In this document: in pieces, positions 1-5,160 of the stretch
Numbering within the stretch: position 1 is the stretch's first letter
Layout of the letters: each line of letters begins with the position of its first letter
Notes under the pieces: model-generated
The model's input: only the letters and a program-made list of their open reading frames with translations
What the model was told of the DNA's origin: nothing
Databases searched by the model: none
Assembly (NCBI GenBank): GCA_946007445.1
Contig: CAMGAL010000138.1
Location: 1 to 6,090 of the forward strand
Direction of reading: 5' to 3'
Length of the DNA stretch: 6,090 nucleotides
DNA from: an uncultured Mediterranea sp.
GTDB taxonomy: Bacteria; Bacteroidota; Bacteroidia; Bacteroidales; Bacteroidaceae
Program-made: the position numbers and the translations under genes

Positions 1-1124
1 AGGAGCACGACAGCCACCACTGCCCAAACCGCCGTCATCCAGGTAGGCAGGAGGCTGATGCTCGTCTGCAACATCTCATTGAACAGCGGACGCAACGCCC
101 AGGCGATCAGGCACCCCATCAGGAAGCAGCCCGTCGTGAAGAGGGCCGACTCGCGCAGGTAGCGCCCCACCACACCGGCCACTGACTCGCCCAGCAGTCG
201 GCGCGTGGCCATCTCCTTGGCCCGCTTGCCGGCTTGCGCCACCGTGAGGTTGATGTAGTTGAACACCGCCGAGACCAGCAGCACCACGGCCAGCACGAAG
301 AGGAGCACCACCTGCTGATGGCTCCCCTTGCGGAGCGAGGTGTAGCTCTTCATGGCATCGTTTAGGTAGAGATGGTCCAGTCGCGTCAGCGTAGAGCCCT
401 TGATGAATCCGCCTTCATCATCTCGCGTATAGAAGTCCCAGTAAGCCAAATACTTGTCTAGCAGCGTCGCTCGGAGTTGCTCAACGTTGGTCTGGTCGTC
501 AAGGAGAACGAAGGGAATCACGTTCCCGAAGTGGTCCATCCACTGCAGCTTTCCCTTCAGGTGGTTGATGTTTATCAGCATATCGACCGGTTGGAAGACA
601 TCGTCCTCATCAAAATCCTCGACGACACCCGTCACCGTCAGTTGCAAGGTGTCGGCCTTGACCACCCGCCCGATGGGGGAGTCTGCCCCGAAGAGGCGTC
701 GGGCAAACGAGCGGGAGAGGATGACCTCCTGATTGGAGGAGAAGAGGCGTTCGCGCGAGGCTCCCACCAACTCGTAGTCGAAAAGCTGTAGGAAGTTGGT
801 ATCGACCGCCATGACCTCCACCGGATACTTCTCCTCTCCTACGGCCAGGTCCTTGATATAGGGATCCTTGGCCACTCGTGTCCATGTCCGGATGTCGGGG
901 ATGGAGGGAAAGAATTCGGGGGCCGTACCCAGCGTCATGCCGTAATAGTCATCCGAACCTACGGCGTAAATATTCTTGGATAACCTCTGGGTGGCACCCA
1001 CCCGATACTCCATGGTGGCATAACTGACCAGCAGCACCACGAATCCCAACGCCACCGACAAGCCAAACAGCTCAATGGCCGTATAGAGTTTGTTTCTTGA
1101 CAAGAATTTGAAATAACTTTTCAT
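1..1124 (-). CDS. MacB/FtsX-type ABC transporter permease, N-terminal half (cut by left edge)
   Basis: Reading the minus strand from an ATG at 1124 gives 374 open codons with no stop before the window edge, so the C-terminal half is missing. The protein begins MKSYFKFLSRNKLYTAIELFG and has a first membrane segment at about residues 15-38. A periplasmic MacB_PCD-like domain follows at about 40-260, then a second membrane segment near 269-292. Next comes the FtsX hallmark KEMATRRLLGES at 303-314, a third segment near 326-345 and the start of a fourth near 362. Bacteroidetes relatives are usually close to 780 residues with two FtsX units, so about half is visible. Such permeases do not normally move a solute through a pore; they couple cytoplasmic ATP hydrolysis to periplasmic work such as lipoprotein release or efflux with a TolC partner. 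The substrate cannot be read from the sequence. It lies 11 bp behind its ATPase gene, clearly in one operon. Its leader has no good Shine-Dalgarno. Confidence 0.93.
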   Translation of the reverse strand, partial: MKSYFKFLSRNKLYTAIELFGLSVALGFVVLLVSYATMEYRVGATQRLSKNIYAVGSDDYYGMTLGTAPEFFPSIPDIRTWTRVAKDPYIKDLAVGEEKYPVEVMAVDTNFLQLFDYELVGASRERLFSSNQEVILSRSFARRLFGADSPIGRVVKADTLQLTVTGVVEDFDEDDVFQPVDMLININHLKGKLQWMDHFGNVIPFVLLDDQTNVEQLRATLLDKYLAYWDFYTRDDEGGFIKGSTLTRLDHLYLNDAMKSYTSLRKGSHQQVVLLFVLAVVLLVSAVFNYINLTVAQAGKRAKEMATRRLLGESVAGVVGRYLRESALFTTGCFLMGCLIAWALRPLFNEMLQTSISLLPTWMTAVWAVVAVVL

Positions 1125-1135
1125 AGCTTCAGAAA

Positions 1136-1810
1136 TTAAAGTGTTTTATTATCCACTACCTGTCCGTCAAAGAGGTTGATGATGCGGTGGGCATAGGCGG
1201 CATCGCGCTGGCTGTGCGTCACCATCACCACCGTGGTCCCCTCCTGATTGAGTTGTGCCAGGAGTTCCATCACCTCGATGCCGTTCTTCGAGTCGAGGTT
1301 GCCGGTCGGCTCGTCCGCCAATATCAGTTTGGGTCTTCCCACCAAGGCTCGGGCTATAGCCACCCGTTGCTGCTGTCCGCCCGATATCTGGTGTGGATAG
1401 TGTTTGCCCCGATGGCTGAGGTTCACCTTGCGCAGCACCTCCAGCACCCGCTCGCGGCGCTCCTTGCGGGGCACTCCGAGGTATTGCAGCTGCAGGTCCA
1501 CGTTCTCCTCCACCGTCTGCTCGTCGATGAGGTTGAAACTCTGGAACACGAAGCCGATGCGTCCGCGCCGGTAATCCGTGCGCTGTCTCTCCTTCAGCTG
1601 TCCCACCTCGGCATCATCCAGCCAGTAGTGACCCTCGGTGGGTGTGTCCAGCAGTCCCAAGATGTTGAGCAGGGTCGATTTGCCACAGCCCGACGGTCCC
1701 ATGATGGCTACAAACTCGCCGTCCTCCACTTCTATACTTACGCCATTGAGCGCTACGGTCTCCACCTCTTCGGTGCGGAATACCCGTATCAAATTTTCAG
1801 TCTTTATCAT
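1136..1810 (-). CDS. ABC transporter ATP-binding protein, LolD/MacB-type
   Basis: A complete 224-residue nucleotide-binding subunit. It carries Walker [10 protein letters not shown] (38-46), Q-loop Gln90 in FVFQSFNL, the signature ISGGQQQRV (142-150), Walker B LILADE (162-167), a D-loop with NLD (171-173) and the switch His199 in VMVTHS. Length and the [15 protein letters not shown] and DEPTGNLDS motifs place it in the MacB/LolD/FtsE group that powers FtsX-type permeases. It acts on the cytoplasmic face of the inner membrane, hydrolysing ATP for the permease encoded 11 bp downstream. The ATG at 1810 is chosen because the family starts with a short lead into a beta strand ([11 protein letters not shown]). 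The leader before it is A-rich with no Shine-Dalgarno, as is common in Bacteroidetes. It is the first gene of the operon and is divergent from the response regulator. The substrate is unknown; both efflux and lipoprotein trafficking are possible. Confidence 0.95.
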   Translation of the reverse strand: MIKTENLIRVFRTEEVETVALNGVSIEVEDGEFVAIMGPSGCGKSTLLNILGLLDTPTEGHYWLDDAEVGQLKERQRTDYRRGRIGFVFQSFNLIDEQTVEENVDLQLQYLGVPRKERRERVLEVLRKVNLSHRGKHYPHQISGGQQQRVAIARALVGRPKLILADEPTGNLDSKNGIEVMELLAQLNQEGTTVVMVTHSQRDAAYAHRIINLFDGQVVDNKTL

Positions 1811-1858
1811 TTTTCGTTTATGTTTATGTCTTTACTTGGAGAGTTTCTTTTTCCACCG

Positions 1859-1890
1859 CAAAGATGCACCCTTCTGCCGAAACCGCCAAG
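1859..1890 (-). promoter_or_regulatory. Candidate Bacteroidetes-type promoter of the ABC operon
   Basis: On the minus strand CTTG (1890-1887) is followed after exactly 20 bp by CATCTTTG (1866-1859). The Bacteroidetes primary sigma-factor consensus is TTTG, 19-21 bp, TAnnTTTG, so each box has one mismatch and the spacing is right. A start near 1853 would give a leader of about 45 nt before the ATG at 1810. Prediction from sequence only. Confidence 0.6.
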
Positions 1891-1913
1891 GCTTCGAACT
1901 GCCCGAAAGTAGG

Positions 1914-1957
1914 ATTGTATGATAATCATACGGTCGGGTGGATGAATTTCATACAAT
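1914..1957. repeat. Nested inverted repeats in the divergent control region (possible operator)
   Basis: Two palindromes overlap here. GTATGAT (1917-1923) and ATCATAC (1925-1931) form a perfect 7-bp inverted repeat around one base. ATTGTATGA (1914-1922) pairs perfectly with TCATACAAT (1949-1957) across 26 bp. A third short palindrome, ATGAA-T-TTCAT, occupies 1942-1952. The core TCATAC/GTATGA thus occurs three times within 44 bp, between the ABC and two-component promoters. A dyad of this kind is what a dimeric Fis-type helix-turn-helix regulator such as the adjacent one would be expected to bind. The role is inferred. Confidence 0.5.
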
Positions 1958-1993
1958 TCTGCAAGGGAGCGCAGGCCAATCCGAAGAAAAGTG

Positions 1994-2001
1994 TAATTTT
2001 G
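1994..2001 (+). promoter_or_regulatory. Candidate -7 box of the two-component operon
   Basis: TAATTTTG matches TAnnTTTG exactly and ends 29 bp before the response regulator ATG, implying a short leader of about 20-25 nt. No TTG is present 19-21 bp upstream, so the -33 half is poor. That would fit a promoter needing an activator, possibly bound at the inverted repeats just upstream. Sequence match only. Confidence 0.45.
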
Positions 2002-2030
2002 CAACCTGAAAACAAGAAGCACTGGACACT

Positions 2031-2555
2031 ATGACAACGTACGGAACCATTCTGGTAGTCGATGACAACCCGGCCATACAGACAGCCCTCAAGATCTGTC
2101 TGAACGGCATCTTCGACCGCATCATCCCGCTCTCTGCCCCCGACAGCATCCTCCCCACCCTGCAGCAGGAGTGTGTAGACATCGTACTGCTCGACATGAA
2201 CTTCCACCTGGGCATGACCTCAGGACAGGAAGGCCTCTTCTGGCTCCGCTCCATCCACAAGTTGCACCCCGACCTGCCCATCGTGCTCATCACCGCCTTT
2301 GCCGACGTGAAGCTGGCCGTCCGTGCCCTGAAGGAGGGAGCCGCCGACTTCATCACCAAGCCGTGGGACAACGACGAGCTGCTCCACGTGCTGCGCGATG
2401 CCCTCGAGCGGAACAACGACATCGTCCCCCTGGCCCGCGTGGAGAGCGACCATGTGCGCCGCGTGGTGGAGAAGTGTCACGGCAACATCAGCCGTGCGGC
2501 CGAGCTATTGGGCATCACCCGTCAAACCCTCTACGCCAAAATCCGACGCCCATGA
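2031..2555 (+). CDS. Response regulator, receiver plus Fis-type HTH, lacking the AAA+ domain
   Basis: 174 residues in two parts. Residues 4-127 are a CheY-like receiver with the acidic pair Asp11-Asp12, phospho-acceptor Asp55 (IVLLDMNF), Thr88 and Lys110 (ITKPWDND). Residues 138-172 are a Fis/NtrC-type helix-turn-helix (HTH_8), including GNISRAAELLGITRQ. The receiver, with DMNF, SGQEGLFWL and KPWDN, resembles the NtrC-like regulators found beside MacB-type transporters in Bacteroidetes, which normally carry a sigma-54-binding AAA+ domain of some 240 residues between these parts. Here only about ten residues separate them and no GAFTGA or Walker motif exists. The domain order is that of RegA/PrrA/ActR regulators. 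It should bind DNA as a phosphorylation-controlled dimer and work with the housekeeping sigma factor. Its stop overlaps the kinase start, and the likely target is the divergent ABC operon. The leader has no clear Shine-Dalgarno. Confidence 0.92.
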   Translation: MTTYGTILVVDDNPAIQTALKICLNGIFDRIIPLSAPDSILPTLQQECVDIVLLDMNFHLGMTSGQEGLFWLRSIHKLHPDLPIVLITAFADVKLAVRALKEGAADFITKPWDNDELLHVLRDALERNNDIVPLARVESDHVRRVVEKCHGNISRAAELLGITRQTLYAKIRRP

Positions 2556-3391
2556 TGCTACCCGTCCTCCTTCTGGCTCTACTTCTGCTGACCGCAGTGT
2601 GTGCCCTCTACCATCGCCACCAACGGCGGTTGCAGTCGAAGGCCTTCCTCATGGGTGAGGCCCTGCGCAACGGTGACTTCACCTTTCAGCTACCCGTCAG
2701 CGGCACTTCGGGCGAGCGGGCCCTGCTGGAGCGGCTCAACTGCATGGCGCACGACATAGGGCGCATGGTGGCCCAGAACGAGATGGAGTCGTGGCAGAAG
2801 CTGACGCGCGTGCTGACGCACGAAATCATGAACGCCACCGCGCCCATAGGCAGCATCTGCCAGTCGTACCTGCAGCACCCCACCATCCAAGGCACCCCGC
2901 TGGAGGAGGGCATCCGGGCCATCCGCGACACCAATGCCACCCTGAGCCAATTCGTGAGCAGCTACCGCAAGCTGACACAGCTGCAAGAGCCTGTACCCAC
3001 CGACCTCTGCCTCAGCGACTTCTTTGCCGACCTGCGCACCCTCTACCCCACCCTGCACTGGACCATCGACCTGCCTCCCCAGCTCACCCTGCACATCGAC
3101 GCCAACCTGCTGCGCCAGGTGGTCATCAACCTGGTGAAGAACGCGCAGGAGGCGGGCGCCACCCGCATGGACAACCGCAGGCGGCGGTCTCTCTGCATCA
3201 GCAACGACGGCCAACCCATCCCGACCGACATTGCCCGCGACATCTTCGTCCCCTTCTTTACCACCAAGTCCACCGGCTCGGGCGTGGGCCTCTCCTTCTC
3301 CCGCCAGATTCTGCTGATGCAGGGCTACGACCTCACGCTGGCCGAGCATCCCGTCAGCGGCACCCACACCACTTTCCTCATCAAGGAATAG
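2552..3391 (+). CDS. Short sensor histidine kinase, one membrane segment, no periplasmic domain
   Basis: 279 residues from the ATG at 2552; the stop of the regulator and this start share ATGA (2552-2555), so translation is probably coupled. A second ATG follows at 2555. Residues 2-20 form one hydrophobic segment followed by a basic stretch (YHRHQRRL), leaving the rest in the cytoplasm. The phospho-acceptor is His90 in LTRVLTHEIMNATAPI. The ATP-binding domain has an N box with NLVKNAQEA (Asn193, Asn197), a degenerate G1 box ISNDGQPIP (NDG, 218-220), PFFTTK (234-239) and a G2 box SGVGLS (243-248). Between membrane and H box lie only about 65 residues, with ALRNGDFTFQLP near 37-48. Relatives with HEIMN H boxes are usually much longer, with a PAS-like domain here. 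It should phosphorylate Asp55 of the partner. The signal is unknown, and nothing is exposed to the periplasm. Confidence 0.92.
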   Translation: MMLPVLLLALLLLTAVCALYHRHQRRLQSKAFLMGEALRNGDFTFQLPVSGTSGERALLERLNCMAHDIGRMVAQNEMESWQKLTRVLTHEIMNATAPIGSICQSYLQHPTIQGTPLEEGIRAIRDTNATLSQFVSSYRKLTQLQEPVPTDLCLSDFFADLRTLYPTLHWTIDLPPQLTLHIDANLLRQVVINLVKNAQEAGATRMDNRRRRSLCISNDGQPIPTDIARDIFVPFFTTKSTGSGVGLSFSRQILLMQGYDLTLAEHPVSGTHTTFLIKE

Positions 3392-3430
3392 CCTATTTGA
3401 CACCTCCAAGCGCCGACTCCTGCAGAGGCT

Positions 3431-3463
3431 CTGGGTTCGTTCTGGGTTCGTTCTGAGTTCGTT
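3431..3463. repeat. Three tandem 11-bp repeats
   Basis: The unit CTGGGTTCGTT occurs at 3431-3441 and 3442-3452, with a third copy CTGAGTTCGTT at 3453-3463 differing by one base. On the minus strand the unit reads AACGAACYCAG. The 11-bp period is close to one DNA turn, so equivalent bases face the same side. The array starts 39 bp after the kinase stop, outside any gene, and abuts a minus-strand -7-like box at 3464-3471. Function unknown. Confidence 0.85.
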
Positions 3464-3471
3464 CAAAGATA
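3464..3471 (-). promoter_or_regulatory. Promoter-like -7 box reading into the tandem repeats, antisense to the kinase
   Basis: On the minus strand TATCTTTG matches TAnnTTTG exactly, and its last base touches the first 11-bp repeat. The nearest upstream TTTG is 26 bp away, too far for a normal -33, so the promoter is only half supported. A transcript would begin within the repeats and run antisense to the 3' end of the histidine kinase gene; no minus-strand gene there is credible. Confidence 0.3.
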
Positions 3472-3498
3472 CATCTTCTTATTCTTAAAACGACACGC

Positions 3499-3527
3499 AA
3501 AAAAAACGGCAGCTTCACAGCTACCGT
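3499..3527 (-). terminator. Intrinsic terminator of the SPOR lipoprotein gene
   Basis: Read on the minus strand, ACGGTAGCT and AGCTGCCGT form a nine-pair stem (one U-G wobble) closed by GUGA, a GNRA tetraloop, followed by eight T residues (3506-3499), the first of which is the last base of the stem. It lies about 60 nt past the stop codon at 3586 and is a textbook rho-independent terminator. On the plus strand there is no T run after the stem, so it would not stop kinase transcripts efficiently. Confidence 0.85.
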
Positions 3528-3535
3528 CACTATAC

Positions 3536-3554
3536 GAAGGGAGTCACTCCCTTC
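3536..3554. other. Perfect hairpin upstream of the terminator
   Basis: GAAGGGAG (3536-3543) and CTCCCTTC (3547-3554) are perfect 8-bp inverted arms around TCA. On the SPOR transcript this stem precedes the terminator hairpin, giving two stems in a row in the 3' untranslated region. No T run follows it on either strand, so alone it is not an intrinsic terminator. It may protect the mRNA end or be the 3' end of the opposing kinase transcript after trimming. Confidence 0.6.
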
Positions 3555-3585
3555 CTTGAATAATTACCAAAAAGAAGTCTTTGTC

Positions 3586-4101
3586 TTAGCGGATGCTATA
3601 AAGCAACCAAGAACCTTGGAAGTCGGAACGACTGGGGTACTTGGCCTTGAACGCATCGCGAGCGGCAGCTGCCTCGGCGTGCGAGTCGTAGGTACCTACA
3701 ATGACGCGATACATGCCCGAACCGTTGTTGGCCTCGGCATTGAACACCACCAGCGCCGTGTAGCCCTGGCCTTCGAGGTAGCTCTTGAGGTTGTCCGCAT
3801 TGGCGCGTACGCCAAAGCTGCCACATACGACACTGAAGTCCTTCAAGCCGTTGCCTGAAACCAGCGTCACCTTCTCCTGACGGACACCGGCGGGAGCACT
3901 TTCCACCACCTTGGTCTCTACAGGGGCTGCCACCACGGGAGCCGGTTGCTCAACGGGAGCCGCAACCTGCTGGGGCTCGGCCTGCTCCTGCTGTTTTGCC
4001 TTTTCGTATGCCTTCTTGTAGGCACTTTCACTCGATTTGCACGAAGAGAATGCAAGAGCCACACAGAGGCCCATCATTCCCAGAACTGAGAGATTTTTCA
4101 T
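3586..4101 (-). CDS. SPOR-domain lipoprotein
   Basis: 171 residues. The N-terminus is a lipoprotein signal (MKN, hydrophobic core, then AFSSC) with predicted lipidated Cys21. Residues 22-42 are charged and probably helical (SAYKKAYEKAKQQEQ), followed by a Pro/Ala/Val-rich linker (about 43-72). The SPOR domain (Sporulation-related repeat, Pfam SPOR) spans about 86-171, with two similar halves: FSVVCGSFGVRANADNLKSYL and YRVIVGTYDSHAEAAAARDAF. SPOR domains bind septal peptidoglycan stripped of stem peptides, so this is probably an envelope protein anchored to a membrane and held at the division site. Whether it sits in the inner or outer membrane cannot be read here. The ATG at 4101 is supported by the signal peptide and by AGGAAAGA just before it. 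It has its own promoter and terminator, so it is monocistronic. It converges on the kinase gene. Confidence 0.93.
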   Translation of the reverse strand: MKNLSVLGMMGLCVALAFSSCKSSESAYKKAYEKAKQQEQAEPQQVAAPVEQPAPVVAAPVETKVVESAPAGVRQEKVTLVSGNGLKDFSVVCGSFGVRANADNLKSYLEGQGYTALVVFNAEANNGSGMYRVIVGTYDSHAEAAAARDAFKAKYPSRSDFQGSWLLYSIR

Positions 4102-4166
4102 TCTTTCCTAAATATTATAAGTTACATTATCTTCTATCCTCAGAAAGCCCTTGGACTTTCAGACGG

Positions 4167-4198
4167 CAAAATAATAGAAAAAAAGGCATCTGACCAAG
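4167..4198 (-). promoter_or_regulatory. Candidate promoter of the SPOR lipoprotein gene
   Basis: On the minus strand CTTG (4198-4195) is followed after exactly 20 bp by TTATTTTG (4174-4167), one mismatch from TAnnTTTG. A start near 4160 would leave a leader of about 60 nt containing AGGAAAGA directly before the ATG at 4101. Sequence match only. Confidence 0.55.
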
Positions 4199-4270
4199 CC
4201 TTTACGAATAAAAAGATAAAAAAGTAGCAAAAATTACGGGAAGAAAGAACCAACATGCCGGTGAAATCGT

Positions 4271-4278
4271 TATTTTTG
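4271..4278 (+). promoter_or_regulatory. Candidate -7 box of the three-gene membrane operon
   Basis: TATTTTTG matches TAnnTTTG exactly, 35 bp before the ATG at 4314. No TTG is found 19-21 bp upstream. The leader then carries AAGGAGA (4301-4307), six bases before the ATG, an unusually good Shine-Dalgarno for this window. Confidence 0.5.
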
Positions 4279-4313
4279 CAGTATTAACCTCAAAAAGAGT
4301 AAGGAGACATCGT

Positions 4314-4523
4314 ATGAAAGGACTCAATGTATTGGCCGCCTTCCTGGGCGGAGCGGCAGTAGGTGCTGCCATCGGCATCCTCTTTGCCCCCGAGAAGGGA
4401 GAGGACACCCGTCACAAGATAGCCGAAATCCTGCGCAAGAAGGGCATCCGGCTGAACCGTGAAGAGATGGACAACCTGGTGGATGAAATCGCCTCGGAGA
4501 TGAAGCAAGAGGCCGGAGTATAA
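4314..4523 (+). CDS. YtxH-like small membrane protein
   Basis: 69 residues. Residues 1-25 are a glycine/alanine-rich membrane segment (NVLAAFLGGAAVGAAIGILFAP) ending in FAPEKGEDTRHKI, the hallmark of the YtxH family, in which a small-residue helix is followed by APxxGxxTR. The rest (about 27-69) is a charged, probably helical tail rich in Glu and Lys. YtxH-like proteins are general-stress or envelope proteins of unclear mechanism; the enterobacterial ElaB/YqjD proteins have a comparable membrane-plus-helix plan. The start is fixed by AAGGAGA at 4301-4307. It is the first gene of a cluster, 20 bp ahead of the holin-like gene. Confidence 0.88.
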   Translation: MKGLNVLAAFLGGAAVGAAIGILFAPEKGEDTRHKIAEILRKKGIRLNREEMDNLVDEIASEMKQEAGV

Positions 4524-4543
4524 CCGAAAGACGACAGAGCCCC

Positions 4544-4924
4544 ATGTTCTACGACGACGCCGGCACGGAGAACTTCCGTAAACTTTTGGACGAATGCAAG
4601 GCCTACCTGACCCTGCAAAAGCGGTATGTACAATTAGAGACGACCGAGAAGCTGACCATACTGCTATCTACCCTGCTGTGGGTGACACTGGCCGTCGTCT
4701 TGGGCTTGGTGGCTCTGTTTTACCTCTCGTTTGCTTTGGTCTATCTGCTGGCTCCCTGGGTGGGAGGCATTTCGGCCGGCTTCGGGCTGGTGGCAGGGTT
4801 CCACCTGCTGCTGTTGGTGCTGCTCTGCGCCTTCCGCCAGCGGCTCATCGTGCGTCCCATCACCCGATTCCTGGCACGGTTGCTGCTGACGCCTGCCGAT
4901 GACCCTCAGGAGGAGAACGTATGA
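4544..4924 (+). CDS. YqjE/phage-holin-3_6-type membrane protein
   Basis: 126 residues. A soluble, probably helical N-terminus (about 1-36, DECKAYLTLQKRYVQLETTEKL) leads into two hydrophobic segments at about 37-70 and 75-97, then a short basic cytoplasmic tail with RPITRFLARLLL. This matches the Actinobacteriophage holin/YqjE superfamily (Pfam Phage_holin_3_6). Despite the family name there is no phage context here: no endolysin, tail or packaging gene. It is more likely a resident inner-membrane protein of the YqjE kind. It follows the YtxH-like gene by 20 bp with only a weak ribosome site. Its stop TGA shares ATGA (4921-4924) with the next start, so the three genes are probably one transcript. 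Confidence 0.85.
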   Translation: MFYDDAGTENFRKLLDECKAYLTLQKRYVQLETTEKLTILLSTLLWVTLAVVLGLVALFYLSFALVYLLAPWVGGISAGFGLVAGFHLLLLVLLCAFRQRLIVRPITRFLARLLLTPADDPQEENV

Positions 4925-5160
4925 GCACAACGACTATCTATACACTGGAAGAGATAGCGCGACAGAAGGCCGAGGTACGCCGCGAGTTGCGCCAGAGCCG
5001 CCAACGGATGCAACAGGCGGCTCACGAACTGCTCACTCCCCTGAAGCCCGCCGCCAGCCGGGGAGGCATGGCGATGCGGGCTATCAAGACGGGAGCCTCG
5101 CTGCTGCAAGGAGTCCTGCTGGGATGGCGGCTGATGCGCCGCCTCCGGCGGATGTTTTAG
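4921..5160 (+). CDS. Small basic protein, YqjK-like in position and shape
   Basis: 79 residues. Residues 8-40 form a strongly charged, probably coiled-coil helix (EEIARQKAEVRRELRQSRQR). A Pro/Gly break at 40-50 (TPLKPAASRGG) follows, then an amphipathic or weakly membrane-inserting helix (about 52-70, KTGASLLQGVLLGWRLM) and the very basic end RRLRRMF. No catalytic motif is seen. A strong Shine-Dalgarno AGGAGGAG (4908-4915) inside the previous gene and the ATGA overlap support the start. It resembles enterobacterial YqjK only in size, charge and gene order, and homology is not shown. A role as a cytoplasmic-face partner of the holin-like protein is inferred. Its stop overlaps that of the convergent mannose-6-phosphate isomerase gene by 4 bp. 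Confidence 0.82.
   Translation: MSTTTIYTLEEIARQKAEVRRELRQSRQRMQQAAHELLTPLKPAASRGGMAMRAIKTGASLLQGVLLGWRLMRRLRRMF
5139..5158 (+). terminator. Weak terminator-like hairpin inside the end of the coding region
   Basis: CCGCC (5139-5143) and GGCGG (5147-5151) form a five-pair GC stem around TCC, followed after ATG by TTTT (5155-5158). It overlaps the last codons of the small basic protein. There is no intergenic space between this operon and the convergent isomerase gene, so this is the only visible stop signal for the operon. The T run is short, so the call is tentative. Confidence 0.3.

Noticed and set aside
1187..1912. A 241-codon plus-strand open frame opposite the ATPase
   Set aside because: The opposite strand encodes a complete ABC ATPase with every motif; this frame is a shadow.
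1811..2030. A sigma-54 (-24/-12) promoter in the divergent region
   Set aside because: TTGCA occurs at 1999-2003 but lacks GG at the required distance, and TGGC on the minus strand near 1886-1889 has the wrong spacing to GC. This fits the absence of an AAA+ domain in the regulator.
2171..2551. An upstream extension of the kinase frame through the regulator gene
   Set aside because: The extension is Arg/Pro/His-rich shadow sequence. The ATG at 2552 directly precedes the membrane segment and gives the usual ATGA overlap.
2690..3466. A 258-codon minus-strand open frame opposite the kinase, starting in the tandem repeats
   Set aside because: Its composition is that of a shadow of GC-rich coding DNA, with no motif. 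The kinase frame has all H, N, G1 and G2 boxes. Only the promoter-like box at its start is kept as an observation.
4178..4203. A terminator-like stem on the minus strand (AAAGGC/GCCTTT followed by T residues)
   Set aside because: The stem is only six pairs with a ten-base loop, overlaps the SPOR promoter spacer, and no minus-strand gene directly upstream needs it. Probably chance in AT-rich DNA.
4544..4924. A prophage remnant, because of the holin-family protein
   Set aside because: No other phage gene, attachment repeat or integrase is present, and the YqjE-like family is a normal chromosomal membrane protein family.
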